DNA of 64,000 bases from Streptomyces sp. NRRL F-5123 (GCF_000721495.1 NZ_JOHY01000037.1:112284-176283), one strand, 5' to 3'; shown: positions 24,098-38,069, numbered from the stretch's first letter. Made by a program: numbers and translations. Notes: a model not told the origin generated them from the sequence alone.

Positions 24098-25498
24098 TCA
24101 GGACAGCTCCTGCGCCCGCCGGGTGTGCGCGTCGGTCACCAGGCGGAGCAGGGCGTCCAGGTCCTGCGGGCGGATGTGCGGGTTGAGCAGGGTCGCCTTG
24201 AGCCACAGCCGGCCGTCCACGGTGGCGCGGCCGAGTACCGCCCGGCCCTCGTACATCAGCTCCCGGCGCAGCGCCGCCACCTGCTCGTCGCCGGCGCCCG
24301 CGGGGCGGAAGAGGACGGTGCTGATCGTGGGCTGCGCGTACAGCTCCAGGTCCGGGTGGCGCTCCACCGCCGCGGCGAGCTCCCGGGCGTGCCCGCACAC
24401 CGCGTCGACCAGGGCCGCCATGCCCTCGCGGCCGAGCGCCCGCAGCGTGACGGCGATCTTGAGCACGTCCGGGCGGCGGGTCGTCCGCAGCGAGCGGCCC
24501 AGCAGGTCGGGCATGCCGGCCTCGGTGTCGTCGGCGGCGTTCAGATAGTCGGCCTGGTGGCCGAGCGGGCGCAGGGCGGCGCCGTCCGGCACGGCCAGCA
24601 GGCCCGCGGCGACCGGCTGCCACCCCAGCTTGTGCAGGTCGAGGGTGACGGAGACCGCCGACTGGAGCCCGTCGAGCTTGCCCGCCTCGTGCCGGCTGAA
24701 GAGCAGCGGCCCGCCGTAGGCCGCGTCCACGTGCAGCTCCGCGCCGTGCCGCGCGGCGGTCTGGGCGAGCTGCGGCAGCGGGTCGATGGCCCCGGTGTCC
24801 GTCGTTCCCGCGGTCGCGACGAGCAGGGCGCGGCCGGGCAGTTCGTCGAGGGCGGCGTCCACCGCTGCCGGGTCCAGCACGCCCGCGGGCGTGTCCACGG
24901 CGATCGGCTTGGGCAGGCCCAGCAGCCAGGCCGCGCGCTGCACGCTGTGGTGCGCGTTGGCCCCGCACACCACCTGCACGCGCGGGCCCCCCGCCGCCCG
25001 CTCCCGGGCCAGCAGCAGGGCGAGCTGGTTCGACTCCGTACCGCCGGTGGTCATGAGCGCGTCCGGCGCGGGCAGGTCCGGGTAGACCAGCGCGCCCAGC
25101 ACCGCCGCGGCCCGCCCCTCGATCTCCGTCGCCGCGGGCGCCTGGTCCCAGGAGTCCAGCGACGGGTTCAGCGCCGCCGCCCCCAGTTCCGCGGCTGCCG
25201 CGAGCGCGAGGGGCGGGCAGTGCAGATGGGCGGCGCAGTACGCGTCCGCCGGGTCCGCCGCGCCCCGCGCCATCTCCCGTACGAGCGTGTGCAGCGCCTC
25301 GTGCGCGCCCGTCCCGTGCCCCTGCATCGGCCGCCCCATCGCCCCCGCGACCCGCCGCGCCGTCTCCCCCGGCCCCCCGGCCGGCACCGGCCCGCCCCGC
25401 GCCGCCGCGCCCTCCTCCAACGCTGCCAGCACCGTCTCGACCAGCGGCCGCAGTTCCGCGGCCCCGTGCCGGCCTCCGGCCAGCGCGGGCATCTCCAT
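24098..25498 (-). CDS. PLP-dependent group II decarboxylase (DesA / diaminobutyrate decarboxylase-like)
   Basis: 466 residues from ATG 25498 (MEMPALAGG) behind GAGAGGA; a second ATG at 25492 is possible. Family signs: HLHCPPLALAAAAELGAAALNPSLDSWDQAP (substrate region), TTGGTESNQLALLLARE (phosphate binding), AHHSVQRAAWLLG (ring-stacking His), HVDAAYGGP (Asp258 to the PLP nitrogen) and DLHKLGWQP with Schiff-base Lys290. Expected product is a diamine from a basic amino acid, which the following N-monooxygenase would hydroxylate. The two genes look like one operon. I see no iron-box-like palindrome upstream. Confidence 0.88.
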   Translation of the reverse strand: MEMPALAGGRHGAAELRPLVETVLAALEEGAAARGGPVPAGGPGETARRVAGAMGRPMQGHGTGAHEALHTLVREMARGAADPADAYCAAHLHCPPLALAAAAELGAAALNPSLDSWDQAPAATEIEGRAAAVLGALVYPDLPAPDALMTTGGTESNQLALLLARERAAGGPRVQVVCGANAHHSVQRAAWLLGLPKPIAVDTPAGVLDPAAVDAALDELPGRALLVATAGTTDTGAIDPLPQLAQTAARHGAELHVDAAYGGPLLFSRHEAGKLDGLQSAVSVTLDLHKLGWQPVAAGLLAVPDGAALRPLGHQADYLNAADDTEAGMPDLLGRSLRTTRRPDVLKIAVTLRALGREGMAALVDAVCGHARELAAAVERHPDLELYAQPTISTVLFRPAGAGDEQVAALRRELMYEGRAVLGRATVDGRLWLKATLLNPHIRPQDLDALLRLVTDAHTRRAQELS

Positions 25499-26117
25499 CT
25501 GGACCCGTCCTCTCTCCCGGAGAGCCCAACGAGCCACTGCGTGCGGCGGTACGGTTCGCTGCGCGGTGCGTTTTGCGGTGGTGCCCGCGCTCTTTCGCCC
25601 GTGGGGGCTGATCCGGGTCGCCCCGGGGTGCGCCTGGAGGTGCTTTACGCGACCTTCTGCGCGTGGGGGGTTGCTCGCGCAGTTCTCCCCCAGGGCTTCG
25701 CCTGGGAGATGCCCCCACGCGCCCCTTTGGTTGCCCGGCGGGGCATCGCGCACTCCGTGCGGTGTGGGTCGGGTGCCGGCCGGCACGGGGCACCTCCTCG
25801 GAATGCGCGTCCGACCTCTCCCGTATTCGGCAAGGGCCTCGATGCGCATTCCTGCGGGGGCACCCCGCACCGTCCCCCTCCGGCATCGTTGGCGGCTGCC
25901 TGCCGGTGGGGGTGATGTGTGCGGGGCGAGGGCACCCGTTGTTCCTGCAGCGGGGGCTGCTGCGGGGGAGGGCACTCGTTTCAGGGGCGCGCGGGCGTTT
26001 CTCCCAGGCGAAGCTCTGGGGGAGAACTGCCCGCTCGGCCACCCGCCCACCGCAAGGACCCGCCTTCGGCGGAAGGGGCAGCCCGGAGCGCCGACTCGGG
26101 CCACCCCCACCGCGGAG
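25499..26117. repeat. gene-free region with an inverted pair of dispersed elements
   Basis: About 620 bases between the decarboxylase start and the pepN stop, without any credible gene. A forward copy of the dispersed element lies at 25671-25730 (gcgcagttctcccc ... gcccccacgcgcccct) and a reverse copy at 25981-26032 (ggggcgcgcgggc ... ctgggggagaactgc), so they face each other across about 250 bases. In the first copy the core CCCAGG-GCTTCG-CCTGGG is a perfect hairpin. Confidence 0.8.
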
Positions 26118-28634
26118 TCAGGCCGCGCCCCCGCGGACGCGCAGGGTGCGGGCCAGGTCGTCGAGGCGGTCAGACAGGGACCGCGCCAACGCGGGCGTCA
26201 GGCCCGTCGAGGTGAGGCACTCGCGGCCCAGCTCCAGGGTCTGCGTCGAGACCGCCGTCGAGGGGAACGCCGTCCTCCCCGCCTCCGAGGCGATCGCCGT
26301 GCCGCGGCGGGCGGCGAGCGGCGGGGCGTCCGCGAAGTAGCGGGCCACGTAGTCCGCGGTCAGATCGGCGTGCTCGGGCTGCCAGAAGCCCTGCGCGTGG
26401 GCCGCGAAGAGGTAGTTCGACAGCGTGTCGTCGGTGAACATCGCCTCCCACGCCGCGGCCTTGGCCTCGGCCGAGGGGAGGGCGGCGCGGCAGCGGGCGG
26501 CGCCCTCGAGGCCCGTCGCGCTCGGGTCGGCGGCCAGCGCCGCGTCGATCTCGGCGGCCGACGCCGCCCCGAGCACGGCCAGCCGCAGCAGCATGCGCCA
26601 GCGCAGCTCGGGGTCGAGCGGCGCGCCGCCGGGGATCTCGCCGCCGTCGTACCAGCCGCGCAGCTCCGCCACGGACTCCTCGTCGTACGCGCAGTCGACC
26701 AGCGTGCGGGTCGCGGTCAGGCGCGTGCCGTCGAGGCCTGCCGCGAGGAGCTGCCGGGCGATCGCGCCCAGCGTGCGCAGCGCCGCCGGGCGGGCGTCCG
26801 GGGAGAGGTACCGGTCGGCGACCAGGGTGCGGGCGAAGGTGAGGACGGCCTCGACGATCGCGGGCTCCGGCTCGCCCGGCAGGTGGGCGGCGGCAAGGGC
26901 GAGGTAGTCCGCGGGCGGCAGGCCCCCGTCGCGTACGAGGGTGCGCGCGGCGTTCCAGGCGACGGCCCGCCCGAGCGGGTCGGGCAGCCCGCCGAGGGTG
27001 TCGCGCAGCGTCTCCCACGACTGCGGGTCGAAGTGGACCTTGGTGTACGTGAGGTCGCCGTCGTTGAGCAGGATGAGGTCGGGCCGCGGCCCGGACAGGT
27101 CGTGGTGCTCGCCGACCGACCCGGCGGCGACGTCCACCGTGAGGCGCTCGCGCAGCACCAGCGTGCCGGGGTCGGCGACGGCCCGGTCGTACAGTCCGAC
27201 GCCGACGCGGTGCGGGCGGGTGCCGCGGTGCCGGATCTCCAGCCGCCAGAACCCCTCGGGCGCGCCGGGCGGCGTGTCGGGGGTGAGGGTGTCGACGCCC
27301 GAGGTGCGCAGCCAGGCCGCGGCCCACGCGGGGACGTCGCGGTCGGTCGCGCTGCCGAGGGAGTCGATGAAGTCGGCGAGGTCGGCGTTGCCGAAGCGGT
27401 GCCGGGCGAAGTGCGTGTTGAGCCCTGCGGTGAAGGCCTTGGGGCCGAGCCAGGTGACGAGCTGCCGCAGCGCGGAGGCGCCCTTGGCGTACGAGATGCC
27501 GTCGAAGTTGTTGAGCGCGGACGCGGTGTCGGGCACGTCCGCCGGGTCGGGCGCGACCGGGTGCGTCGAGGGCCGCTGGTCGGCGTCGTAGCCCCACGCC
27601 TTGCGGGCGACGGCGAAGTCCGTCCACGTGCCCGTGAAGGACGTCGCCTCCGAGAGCACCTGGAAGCCCATGTACTCGGCGAAGGACTCGTTCAGCCAGA
27701 TGTCGTCCCACCAGCGCAGCGTGACGAGGTCGCCGAACCACATGTGCGCCATCTCGTGCGCGATCACCACCGCGCGGAACTGCTCCTCGGCGGGCGTGAC
27801 CGCCGAGCGCGGCAGGTACGCCTCGCGGAAGGTGACGAGCCCGGGGTTCTCCATCGCGCCCGCGTTGAACTCCGGCACGAACGCCTGGTCGTAGGAGTCG
27901 TACGGGTAGGGCTCGTCGAACAGCTCGTGGTAGCGGTCGAAGCAGCGACGGGTGATGTCGAACAGCGCGGCCGCGTCCCGGTCCAGGTGCGGCGCGAGCG
28001 AGCGGCGGCAGTGCAGGCCGAACGGCAGCCCGGCGTGCTCGGTGCGCACCGAGTGCCACGGCCCGGCGGCGACCGCCACGAAGTACGTCGCCAGCGGCGG
28101 GGTCGTCGCGAGCTGCCAGCGGCCCGGCGCGGTACGGGTCGCGACGCCGTTGCCGAGCACCGTCCACTGGGGCGGGGCGGTCACGGTGACGTCGAAGACC
28201 GCCTTCAGGTCCGGCTGGTCGAAGGACGCGGCGACCTGCTGCATGTCGTTCATGAACAGCTGGCTGTGGACGTATGCCTCGCCGTCCGCCGGGTCGGTGA
28301 AGCGGTGCATGCCCTCGCCGGTGCGCGAGTACGGCATGTCCGCCTCGACCGTCAGCTCGTGCTCGCCCGCGGCCAGGCCCGCCAGCGGCAGCCGGTTGTC
28401 GTCCAGCAGCGCCGGGTCGAGCGCGCGGCCGTCGAGGACGACGCGGCGCAGGGCGGCGGGGCGGATCTCGGCGAAGGTGTCGCAGTCGCGCCGGGCCTCG
28501 AACCGGATCACGGCCGTCGAGCCGAACACCTCGTCCCCGCGGGTGAGGTCGAGGTCGAGCGCGTAGTGGATGACGGTCAGGTCGCGGGCACGGGTCTCGG
28601 CCTCGGCGTGGGTCAGAACAGGCATGCGGCTCAT
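26118..28634 (-). CDS. pepN: aminopeptidase N (M1 family)
   Basis: 838-residue zinc aminopeptidase of the actinobacterial PepN type, presumably cytoplasmic (no signal peptide). Substrate-anchoring GAMEN at 259-263, zinc site HEMAHMWFGD (His293, Glu294, His297) with third ligand Glu316 in WLNESFAEY, and catalytic Tyr region GISYAKGASALRQL are present. The C-terminal alpha-helical ERAP1-like domain follows from about 470. I use ATG 28634 (MSRMPVLTHAE); ATG 28625 (MPVLTHAE) is an equally plausible start. Divergent from the gene at 28713. Confidence 0.96.
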   Translation of the reverse strand: MSRMPVLTHAEAETRARDLTVIHYALDLDLTRGDEVFGSTAVIRFEARRDCDTFAEIRPAALRRVVLDGRALDPALLDDNRLPLAGLAAGEHELTVEADMPYSRTGEGMHRFTDPADGEAYVHSQLFMNDMQQVAASFDQPDLKAVFDVTVTAPPQWTVLGNGVATRTAPGRWQLATTPPLATYFVAVAAGPWHSVRTEHAGLPFGLHCRRSLAPHLDRDAAALFDITRRCFDRYHELFDEPYPYDSYDQAFVPEFNAGAMENPGLVTFREAYLPRSAVTPAEEQFRAVVIAHEMAHMWFGDLVTLRWWDDIWLNESFAEYMGFQVLSEATSFTGTWTDFAVARKAWGYDADQRPSTHPVAPDPADVPDTASALNNFDGISYAKGASALRQLVTWLGPKAFTAGLNTHFARHRFGNADLADFIDSLGSATDRDVPAWAAAWLRTSGVDTLTPDTPPGAPEGFWRLEIRHRGTRPHRVGVGLYDRAVADPGTLVLRERLTVDVAAGSVGEHHDLSGPRPDLILLNDGDLTYTKVHFDPQSWETLRDTLGGLPDPLGRAVAWNAARTLVRDGGLPPADYLALAAAHLPGEPEPAIVEAVLTFARTLVADRYLSPDARPAALRTLGAIARQLLAAGLDGTRLTATRTLVDCAYDEESVAELRGWYDGGEIPGGAPLDPELRWRMLLRLAVLGAASAAEIDAALAADPSATGLEGAARCRAALPSAEAKAAAWEAMFTDDTLSNYLFAAHAQGFWQPEHADLTADYVARYFADAPPLAARRGTAIASEAGRTAFPSTAVSTQTLELGRECLTSTGLTPALARSLSDRLDDLARTLRVRGGAA

Positions 28635-28712
28635 GCTGCCCTACCGGGCCGCCGCCCGGTAAGCGCCGCGGTGCTCCGGCGCGTAGGCTCGTCGGCGTAG
28701 GGGGAGGTGGCC

Positions 28713-29636
28713 ATGGCCGGGTACGCCGAGGAGACGGAGCAGGGCACGGGGGGCGGGCCGATCGTGCACGGCTTCCCGCACCTGGACACCGTACGGACCG
28801 CGCTCGCCGCGCTCCACCGGCGGCTCTCCGGGGACGGCGTACGGCGCTTCGCCGCCAGCGTGCACCCCGAACTCGCCGCGTTCCCCGCGGAGGAGGACCT
28901 CTACCTCGGCGTGCAGCGCGTCGCGAAGGTGATGGTGCAGCACTTCCGGCTGCCGGACGCGCGGATGGTCGTGAGCTTCCGCGACATGGTCCACGCCGGG
29001 AACGTCGAACTGGCCGCCGGGCCCGAGTACTTCATCGAGCTGCACGCCCGGTTCAAGGCCGACCGGCGGGACGTGGCCGCGGCCCTCGCGCACGAGGTCA
29101 TGCACGTCTACCTGCACCGGCTCGGGCTCTCGCTGCCCGGCACCCGCGACAACGAGATCCTCACGGACACCGCTGCCACGTACCTCGGGGCGGGGTGGCT
29201 GCTGCTCGACGCATACCGCGAGGACGCGGCGGTCGTCGGCGACCGGGTCACACGGGCCGCGTACAAGCTGGGCTACCTCACGCCGGAGGAGTTCGGCTAC
29301 GTCCTCGCCAAGCGGGGCGCGGCCTTCGCGGAGGACCCCGAGCCGTGGTTCCGCTCCCCGCAGGCCGTCGACGCCTACCGCGCGGGCCGCGACCGCCACA
29401 TCGAGGACCTGCGCGCCGCCCCCCTCGCCGCCGCGGGCTGGACCGCCCGCCGCCGCTACACCCGCGACCGCCGCGCCCTGGCCTCCGGCCCGGGGTACGC
29501 CTTCTCCTCCGACCCCTCGGGCGTCAAGGTCTCCTTCCCCTGCCCGCACTGCTTCCAGCGCCTCCGCCTGCCCTGCCGGGGCCGGGTGCGGGCCAGGTGC
29601 ACGCTGTGCGGGGCGGAGCTGGCGCTCGACACGTGA
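28713..29636 (+). CDS. uncharacterised HExxH protein with C-terminal zinc ribbon
   Basis: 307 residues from ATG 28713 with GGGGAGG six bases upstream (an in-frame GTG at 28707 overlaps that site). No signal peptide. A helical domain carries AALAHEVMHVYLHRLG, a zinc-protease motif with His127, Glu128 and His131, and NEILTDTAATYLGAG (Glu148, Asp152) sixteen residues later supplies a likely third metal ligand as in gluzincins. The last 35 residues form a cysteine cluster (Cys277, 280, 288, 296, 299; CPHC and CTLC) resembling a zinc ribbon. The layout, protease core plus zinc ribbon, recalls SprT-like proteins but the sequence differs. I do not recognise the family; a protein-repair or nucleic-acid-linked protease is a guess. 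Confidence 0.8.
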   Translation: MAGYAEETEQGTGGGPIVHGFPHLDTVRTALAALHRRLSGDGVRRFAASVHPELAAFPAEEDLYLGVQRVAKVMVQHFRLPDARMVVSFRDMVHAGNVELAAGPEYFIELHARFKADRRDVAAALAHEVMHVYLHRLGLSLPGTRDNEILTDTAATYLGAGWLLLDAYREDAAVVGDRVTRAAYKLGYLTPEEFGYVLAKRGAAFAEDPEPWFRSPQAVDAYRAGRDRHIEDLRAAPLAAAGWTARRRYTRDRRALASGPGYAFSSDPSGVKVSFPCPHCFQRLRLPCRGRVRARCTLCGAELALDT

Positions 29637-29762
29637 GCTTCTGCTTTTCGGGGGCCGCTTCCGGGGGTGCCTCTTGCGGTAGGCGTCGCGGTCTTCTGCC
29701 GGTGAGGGGCCGGTCGCGCGGGACACCGCACCACGCCCCCCGCAGCGCCCCCGGAAACAACG

Positions 29763-29804
29763 CACAGCGCCCACCTCCGTGGTCGGGGAAGGGTGGGCGC
29801 TGTG
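29763..29804. terminator. bidirectional terminator downstream of gltD
   Basis: CACAGCGCCCACC (29763-29775) pairs perfectly with GGTGGGCGCTGTG (29792-29804) around a 16-base loop, between the convergent stops at 29636 and 29850. Confidence 0.88.
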
Positions 29805-29849
29805 GTGTTACTGCACCGCACGTCGTTGTGCGGGACAGGCGGGGGACCG

Positions 29850-31305
29850 TCAGACGGTCAGGGGCCGGTCCGTCGGGCGGATCGGGGAGGGGAGGGCCGA
29901 GGGGAGTCCGGTCAGGTACGCGTCGACCGACTTCGCCGCGGAGCGGCCCTCGGCGATGGCCCAGACGATGAGGGACTGGCCGCGGCCCGCGTCGCCGGCG
30001 ACGAAGACGCCGTCGACGTTGGTCGCGTAGTTCGCGTCACGGGCGATGTTGCCGCGGGCGTCGAGCTGGAGCCCGAGCTGGTCGACCAGGCCGTTGGACT
30101 GGTCGGTGCCGGTGAAGCCCATCGCGAGGGTGACCAGGTCGGCCGGGATGACGCGCTCGGTGCCCTCCTGGGGGACGAACCTGCCGTCCTGGAACACGAC
30201 CTCGACCAGGTGCAGCTCGCGGACGTTGCCATCGGCGTCGCCGGTGAACTTCACCGTGTTGACCGAGTAGACCCGCTCGCCGCCCTCCTCGTGCGCGGAG
30301 GTGACCTTGTAGACGGCCGGCATCGTCGGCCAGGGCTGGCCGGCGGGGCGGTCGTCGGAGGGGCGCGGCATGATCTCCAGCTGGGTGACCGACAGCGCGC
30401 CCTGGCGGTGGGCGGTGCCCACGCAGTCCGCGCCGGTGTCGCCGCCGCCGATGACCACGACGTGCTTGCCCTCGGCGGTGATGGGGGACGTCACGAAGTC
30501 GCCCTCCTGCACCTTGTTGGCCAGCGGCAGGTACTCCATGGCGTAGTGCACGCCGGCCAGTTCGCGGCCCTCGGCGGGGAGGTCGCGGGAGACGGTCGCG
30601 CCGGCCGCGATGACGACGGCGTCGTACCGCTTGGCGAGCTTCGCCGCGTCCAGGTCGGTGCCGATCTGCACGCCGGTGCGGAACTTGGTGCCCTCCGCGC
30701 GCATCTGCTCGATGCGCCGGTTGATGTGCCGCTTCTCCATCTTGAACTCGGGGATGCCGTAGCGCAGCAGTCCGCCGATGCGGTCGGCCCGCTCGTACAC
30801 CGCGACGGTGTGCCCGGCGCGGGTGAGCTGCTGGGCGGCGGCCAGGCCTGCGGGGCCCGAGCCGATGACGGCGACGGTCTTGCCGGACAGCCGCTCGGGC
30901 GGCTGCGGCGTGACGTCACCGGCGTCCCACGCCTTGTCGATGATGGTGACTTCGACGTTCTTGATGGTGACGGCCGGCTGGTTGATGCCGAGTACGCACG
31001 CCGACTCGCAGGGCGCCGGGCACAGCCGCCCGGTGAACTCCGGGAAGTTGTTGGTGGCGTGCAGCCGCTCGGAGGCGGCCTTCCAGTCCTCGCGGTAGGC
31101 GTAGTCGTTCCACTCGGGGATCAGGTTCCCGAGGGGGCAGCCGTTGTGGCAGAACGGGATGCCGCAGTCCATGCAGCGGCCGGCCTGCTTGGTGATGATC
31201 GGCAGCAGCCCGCCGGGGACGTAGACCTCGTTCCAGTCCTGCTTGCGCTCCTCGACCGGGCGGGTGGGCGCGCCCTCGCGGCCGGTGGTGAGGAAGCCCT
31301 TGGGG

Positions 31306-31313
<8 letters not shown>
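29850..31313 (-). CDS. gltD: glutamate synthase small subunit
   Basis: 487 residues; feeds electrons from NADPH to GltB. N-terminal iron-sulfur domain has [17 protein letters not shown] and CPAPCESAC; then FAD motif [32 protein letters not shown] motif [13 protein letters not shown], and the C-terminal [21 protein letters not shown] 31313 overlaps the gltB stop by eight bases (ATGGCTGA), so the two are translationally coupled and made in equal amounts. Confidence 0.97.
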
Positions 31314-35853
<4,540 letters not shown>

Positions 35854-36180
35854 GGCTCTCCCGTCGTCGTCATTGGCTTGAAAGCATCGCCTGTCTCCAG
35901 GCATGCGCAACAGGGACGACGTTGGCCCTCTGCGATTTCGTGCAGGTTACATGATGGCCGAGTGTTCGAGAACCGGATACTCAGTATCACCATATGGACA
36001 TACCGAAGGGGTGGAGCGGCCATATCGGGCCGTCCTCGTACCGCGGGGGTTACCGACGATGCCGAGGGGTGCCCTGGCAGCTCTGCCGGTTGGGTTACCG
36101 AGTGATGCCCGGTGTGGCGCTGACTGAAACGGCCACGAAACACAAGACTTGTTACGGGTGTGCCGGCGGACGGAATTCGG
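35854..36180. promoter_or_regulatory. upstream region of gltBD
   Basis: Promoter region of the glutamate synthase operon, notably lower in G+C than the flanks. It contains the direct repeat GGGTTACCGA at 36047-36056 and 36092-36101, and GAAAC-N6-GAAAC (36126-36141), a spacing like that between GlnR half-sites, although a proper GTnAC partner at the next turn is absent. No gene is seen. Confidence 0.45.
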
Positions 36181-36924
36181 TCAGCCGACGGCGGAGCCGA
36201 TCAGGCTTCCCAGTACGAAGGTAACTCCACCGGCCGCCGCACCCAAGACCAGCTGCCGCAGACCGCTGTACCACCACGACCGGGCCGTGACGCGCGCCAC
36301 GGCCGCGCCGCAGCCGAAGAGACCGGCGAGCGCCAGCAGCACCGCAGGCCACAGGGCGTCCGCGCCCAGCAGGTAGGGCAGCACGGGGAGCAGCGCGCCC
36401 AGCGCGAAGGACACGAACGACGAGGACGCGGCCACCAGCGGCGACGGCAGGTCGCCCGGGTCGATGCCCAGCTCCTCGCGGGCGTGGATCTCCAGCGCCT
36501 GCTCGGGGTCCTTCGACAGCTGCCGGGCCACCTCGTGCGCCAGCTCCGGCTCCACGCCGCGCGACACGTACAGCGCGGCCAGCTCGCGCAGCTCGTCCTC
36601 GGGGTGCCGGTCCAGCTCGATCCGCTCGACCGCGAGCTCGGCCTCGACCAGCTCGCGCTGCGAGGCCACCGAGGTGTACTCCCCGGCGGCCATGGAGAAG
36701 GCGCCGGCCGCGAGCCCGGCCAGACCCGTCACGACGACGGTGCGCGAACTCACATCGCCGCCGGCCACGCCGGTCATCAGTGCGAGGTTCGACACCAGGC
36801 CGTCCATCGCCCCGAAGACCGCGGGCCGAAGCCAGCCGCCGGACACGTCCCGGTGCTGGTGGTGGGGTACGTGGTAGGGGGTGGACGGGGCGGAGGCGGC
36901 GTCCTCGACGGCTGCGCTGGTCAT
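36181..36924 (-). CDS. VIT1/CCC1-family metal ion transporter
   Basis: 247-residue membrane protein, ATG 36924 behind GGGGGAGGGGTGG. Predicted to move Fe(II) or Mn(II) out of the cytoplasm. Features: HHQHRDVSGGWLRPAVFGAMDGLVSNLALMTGV (first membrane segment with the conserved Asp), AAGAFSMAAGEYTSVASQRE, then a cytoplasmic Glu-rich region (EAELAVERIELDRHPEDEL, EVARQL, EIHAREELGID) corresponding to the metal-binding domain between helices 2 and 3, and three further membrane segments. Positioned between lgt and gltB on the same strand, perhaps in one long transcript. Confidence 0.93.
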   Translation of the reverse strand: MTSAAVEDAASAPSTPYHVPHHQHRDVSGGWLRPAVFGAMDGLVSNLALMTGVAGGDVSSRTVVVTGLAGLAAGAFSMAAGEYTSVASQRELVEAELAVERIELDRHPEDELRELAALYVSRGVEPELAHEVARQLSKDPEQALEIHAREELGIDPGDLPSPLVAASSSFVSFALGALLPVLPYLLGADALWPAVLLALAGLFGCGAAVARVTARSWWYSGLRQLVLGAAAGGVTFVLGSLIGSAVG

Positions 36925-36943
36925 ACGGTCCACCCCTCCCCCG

Positions 36944-37027
36944 CGCGGCCGCACGGCCGCGGAATCCGGAAACAGATTCGACCGTACCGGGGGGCGGCAG
37001 CCCTCCGCCAGCAAGGAAAGGCTGCCC
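36944..37027 (-). terminator. hairpins after lgt
   Basis: Two inverted repeats lie between lgt and the VIT gene: GGCAGCC (from about 36998) with GGCTGCC (to about 37027), and CGCGGCCG-CA-CGGCCGCG at 36944-36961. The second one is just before the VIT ribosome binding site. They may reduce read-through. Confidence 0.5.
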
Positions 37028-37040
37028 TGACCTGCGAAAA

Positions 37041-38069
37041 CTAGCCCGCGGCGGGCTTGCCGGCGGGTTCCGCCGCGCCCTCTTCCGGCTGCTCGGCGGC
37101 GGTTTCGGTGTCCTCGTCGGCCCCCGCTCCGGCCTCGGTCCCGGGCTCGGAGACGTCCTCGGCGTCCGCGGCGGGCTTCCCGGCGTCCCCCGCGTCTCCG
37201 GCCCCGCCGGTCACGTCGGCCGCCTTGATGCCCGCGGCACCGTCCGCGCCCGGCTCCACGACCGCCTCGCGGCCCGGCCGCAGCCTGCTCGACACCACGA
37301 GGTACACCACGGCCGCGGCGAAGACGACGATCGCCGTCCAGTCGTTGAGACGCATGCCCAGAATGCGGTGCGCGTAGTCGACGCGCATGTGCTCGATCCA
37401 GAACCGCCCCACCGTGTACGCGGCCACGTAGAGCGCGAAGGCCCGCCCGTGCCCGAGCTTGAAGCGGCGGTCGGCCCAGATCACCAGCAGCGCTACACCG
37501 ACGCACCACAGCGACTCGTACAGGAAGGTCGGGTGGTACGTGACCAGGTCCGGCGTGGCGTCCGGGCGGTGCGCGGCGTCGATCTTCAGGCCCCACGGCA
37601 GCGTGGTGGGCTTGCCGTACAGCTCCTGGTTGAACCAGTTGCCCCAGCGGCCCGCGGCCTGCGCGAGGGCGATGCCCGGCGCGATGGCGTCGGCGTACGC
37701 GGGCAGAGCGATGCCGCGGCGGCGGCAGCCGATCCAGGCGCCCAGCGCGCCCATCGCGATGGCACCCCAGATACCCAGGCCGCCCTGCCACACCTTGAAG
37801 GCGTCGACCCAGTCCTTGCCGTCGGTGAAGTACAGCTCGTAGTCGGTGATCACGTGGTAGAGCCGGCCGCCGACGAGGCCGAAGGGCACCGCCCACACGG
37901 CGATGTCGGCGACCGTGCCGACCTTGCCGCCGCGGGCGATCCAGCGCTTGTTGCCGTACCAGACGGCGATGAAGACGCCGATGATGATGCAGAACGCGTA
38001 GCCGCGCAGCGGGACCGGTCCGAGGTGGACGACGCCGTGCGAGGGGCTGGGGATGAATGCGAGTTCCAT
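37041..38069 (-). CDS. lgt: prolipoprotein diacylglyceryl transferase
   Basis: Membrane enzyme that attaches diacylglycerol to lipobox cysteines, the first step of lipoprotein maturation (LivK in this window is one likely client). 342 residues from ATG 38069 (MELAFIPSPSHGVVHLGPVPLRGY). Family motifs: GGRLYHVITDYELYF, WQGGLGIWGAI, and the signature AAGRWGNWFNQELYG with the essential Arg and Asn. About seven membrane segments end near residue 265. The final 75 residues are an acidic Ala/Glu/Asp/Gly-rich cytoplasmic tail typical of streptomycete Lgt. Confidence 0.96.
   Translation of the reverse strand: MELAFIPSPSHGVVHLGPVPLRGYAFCIIIGVFIAVWYGNKRWIARGGKVGTVADIAVWAVPFGLVGGRLYHVITDYELYFTDGKDWVDAFKVWQGGLGIWGAIAMGALGAWIGCRRRGIALPAYADAIAPGIALAQAAGRWGNWFNQELYGKPTTLPWGLKIDAAHRPDATPDLVTYHPTFLYESLWCVGVALLVIWADRRFKLGHGRAFALYVAAYTVGRFWIEHMRVDYAHRILGMRLNDWTAIVVFAAAVVYLVVSSRLRPGREAVVEPGADGAAGIKAADVTGGAGDAGDAGKPAADAEDVSEPGTEAGAGADEDTETAAEQPEEGAAEPAGKPAAG

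Noticed and set aside
22421..25498. A complete desferrioxamine cluster
   Set aside because: Only decarboxylase and N-hydroxylase homologues are present; neighbours are a nucleotidase and aminopeptidase N.
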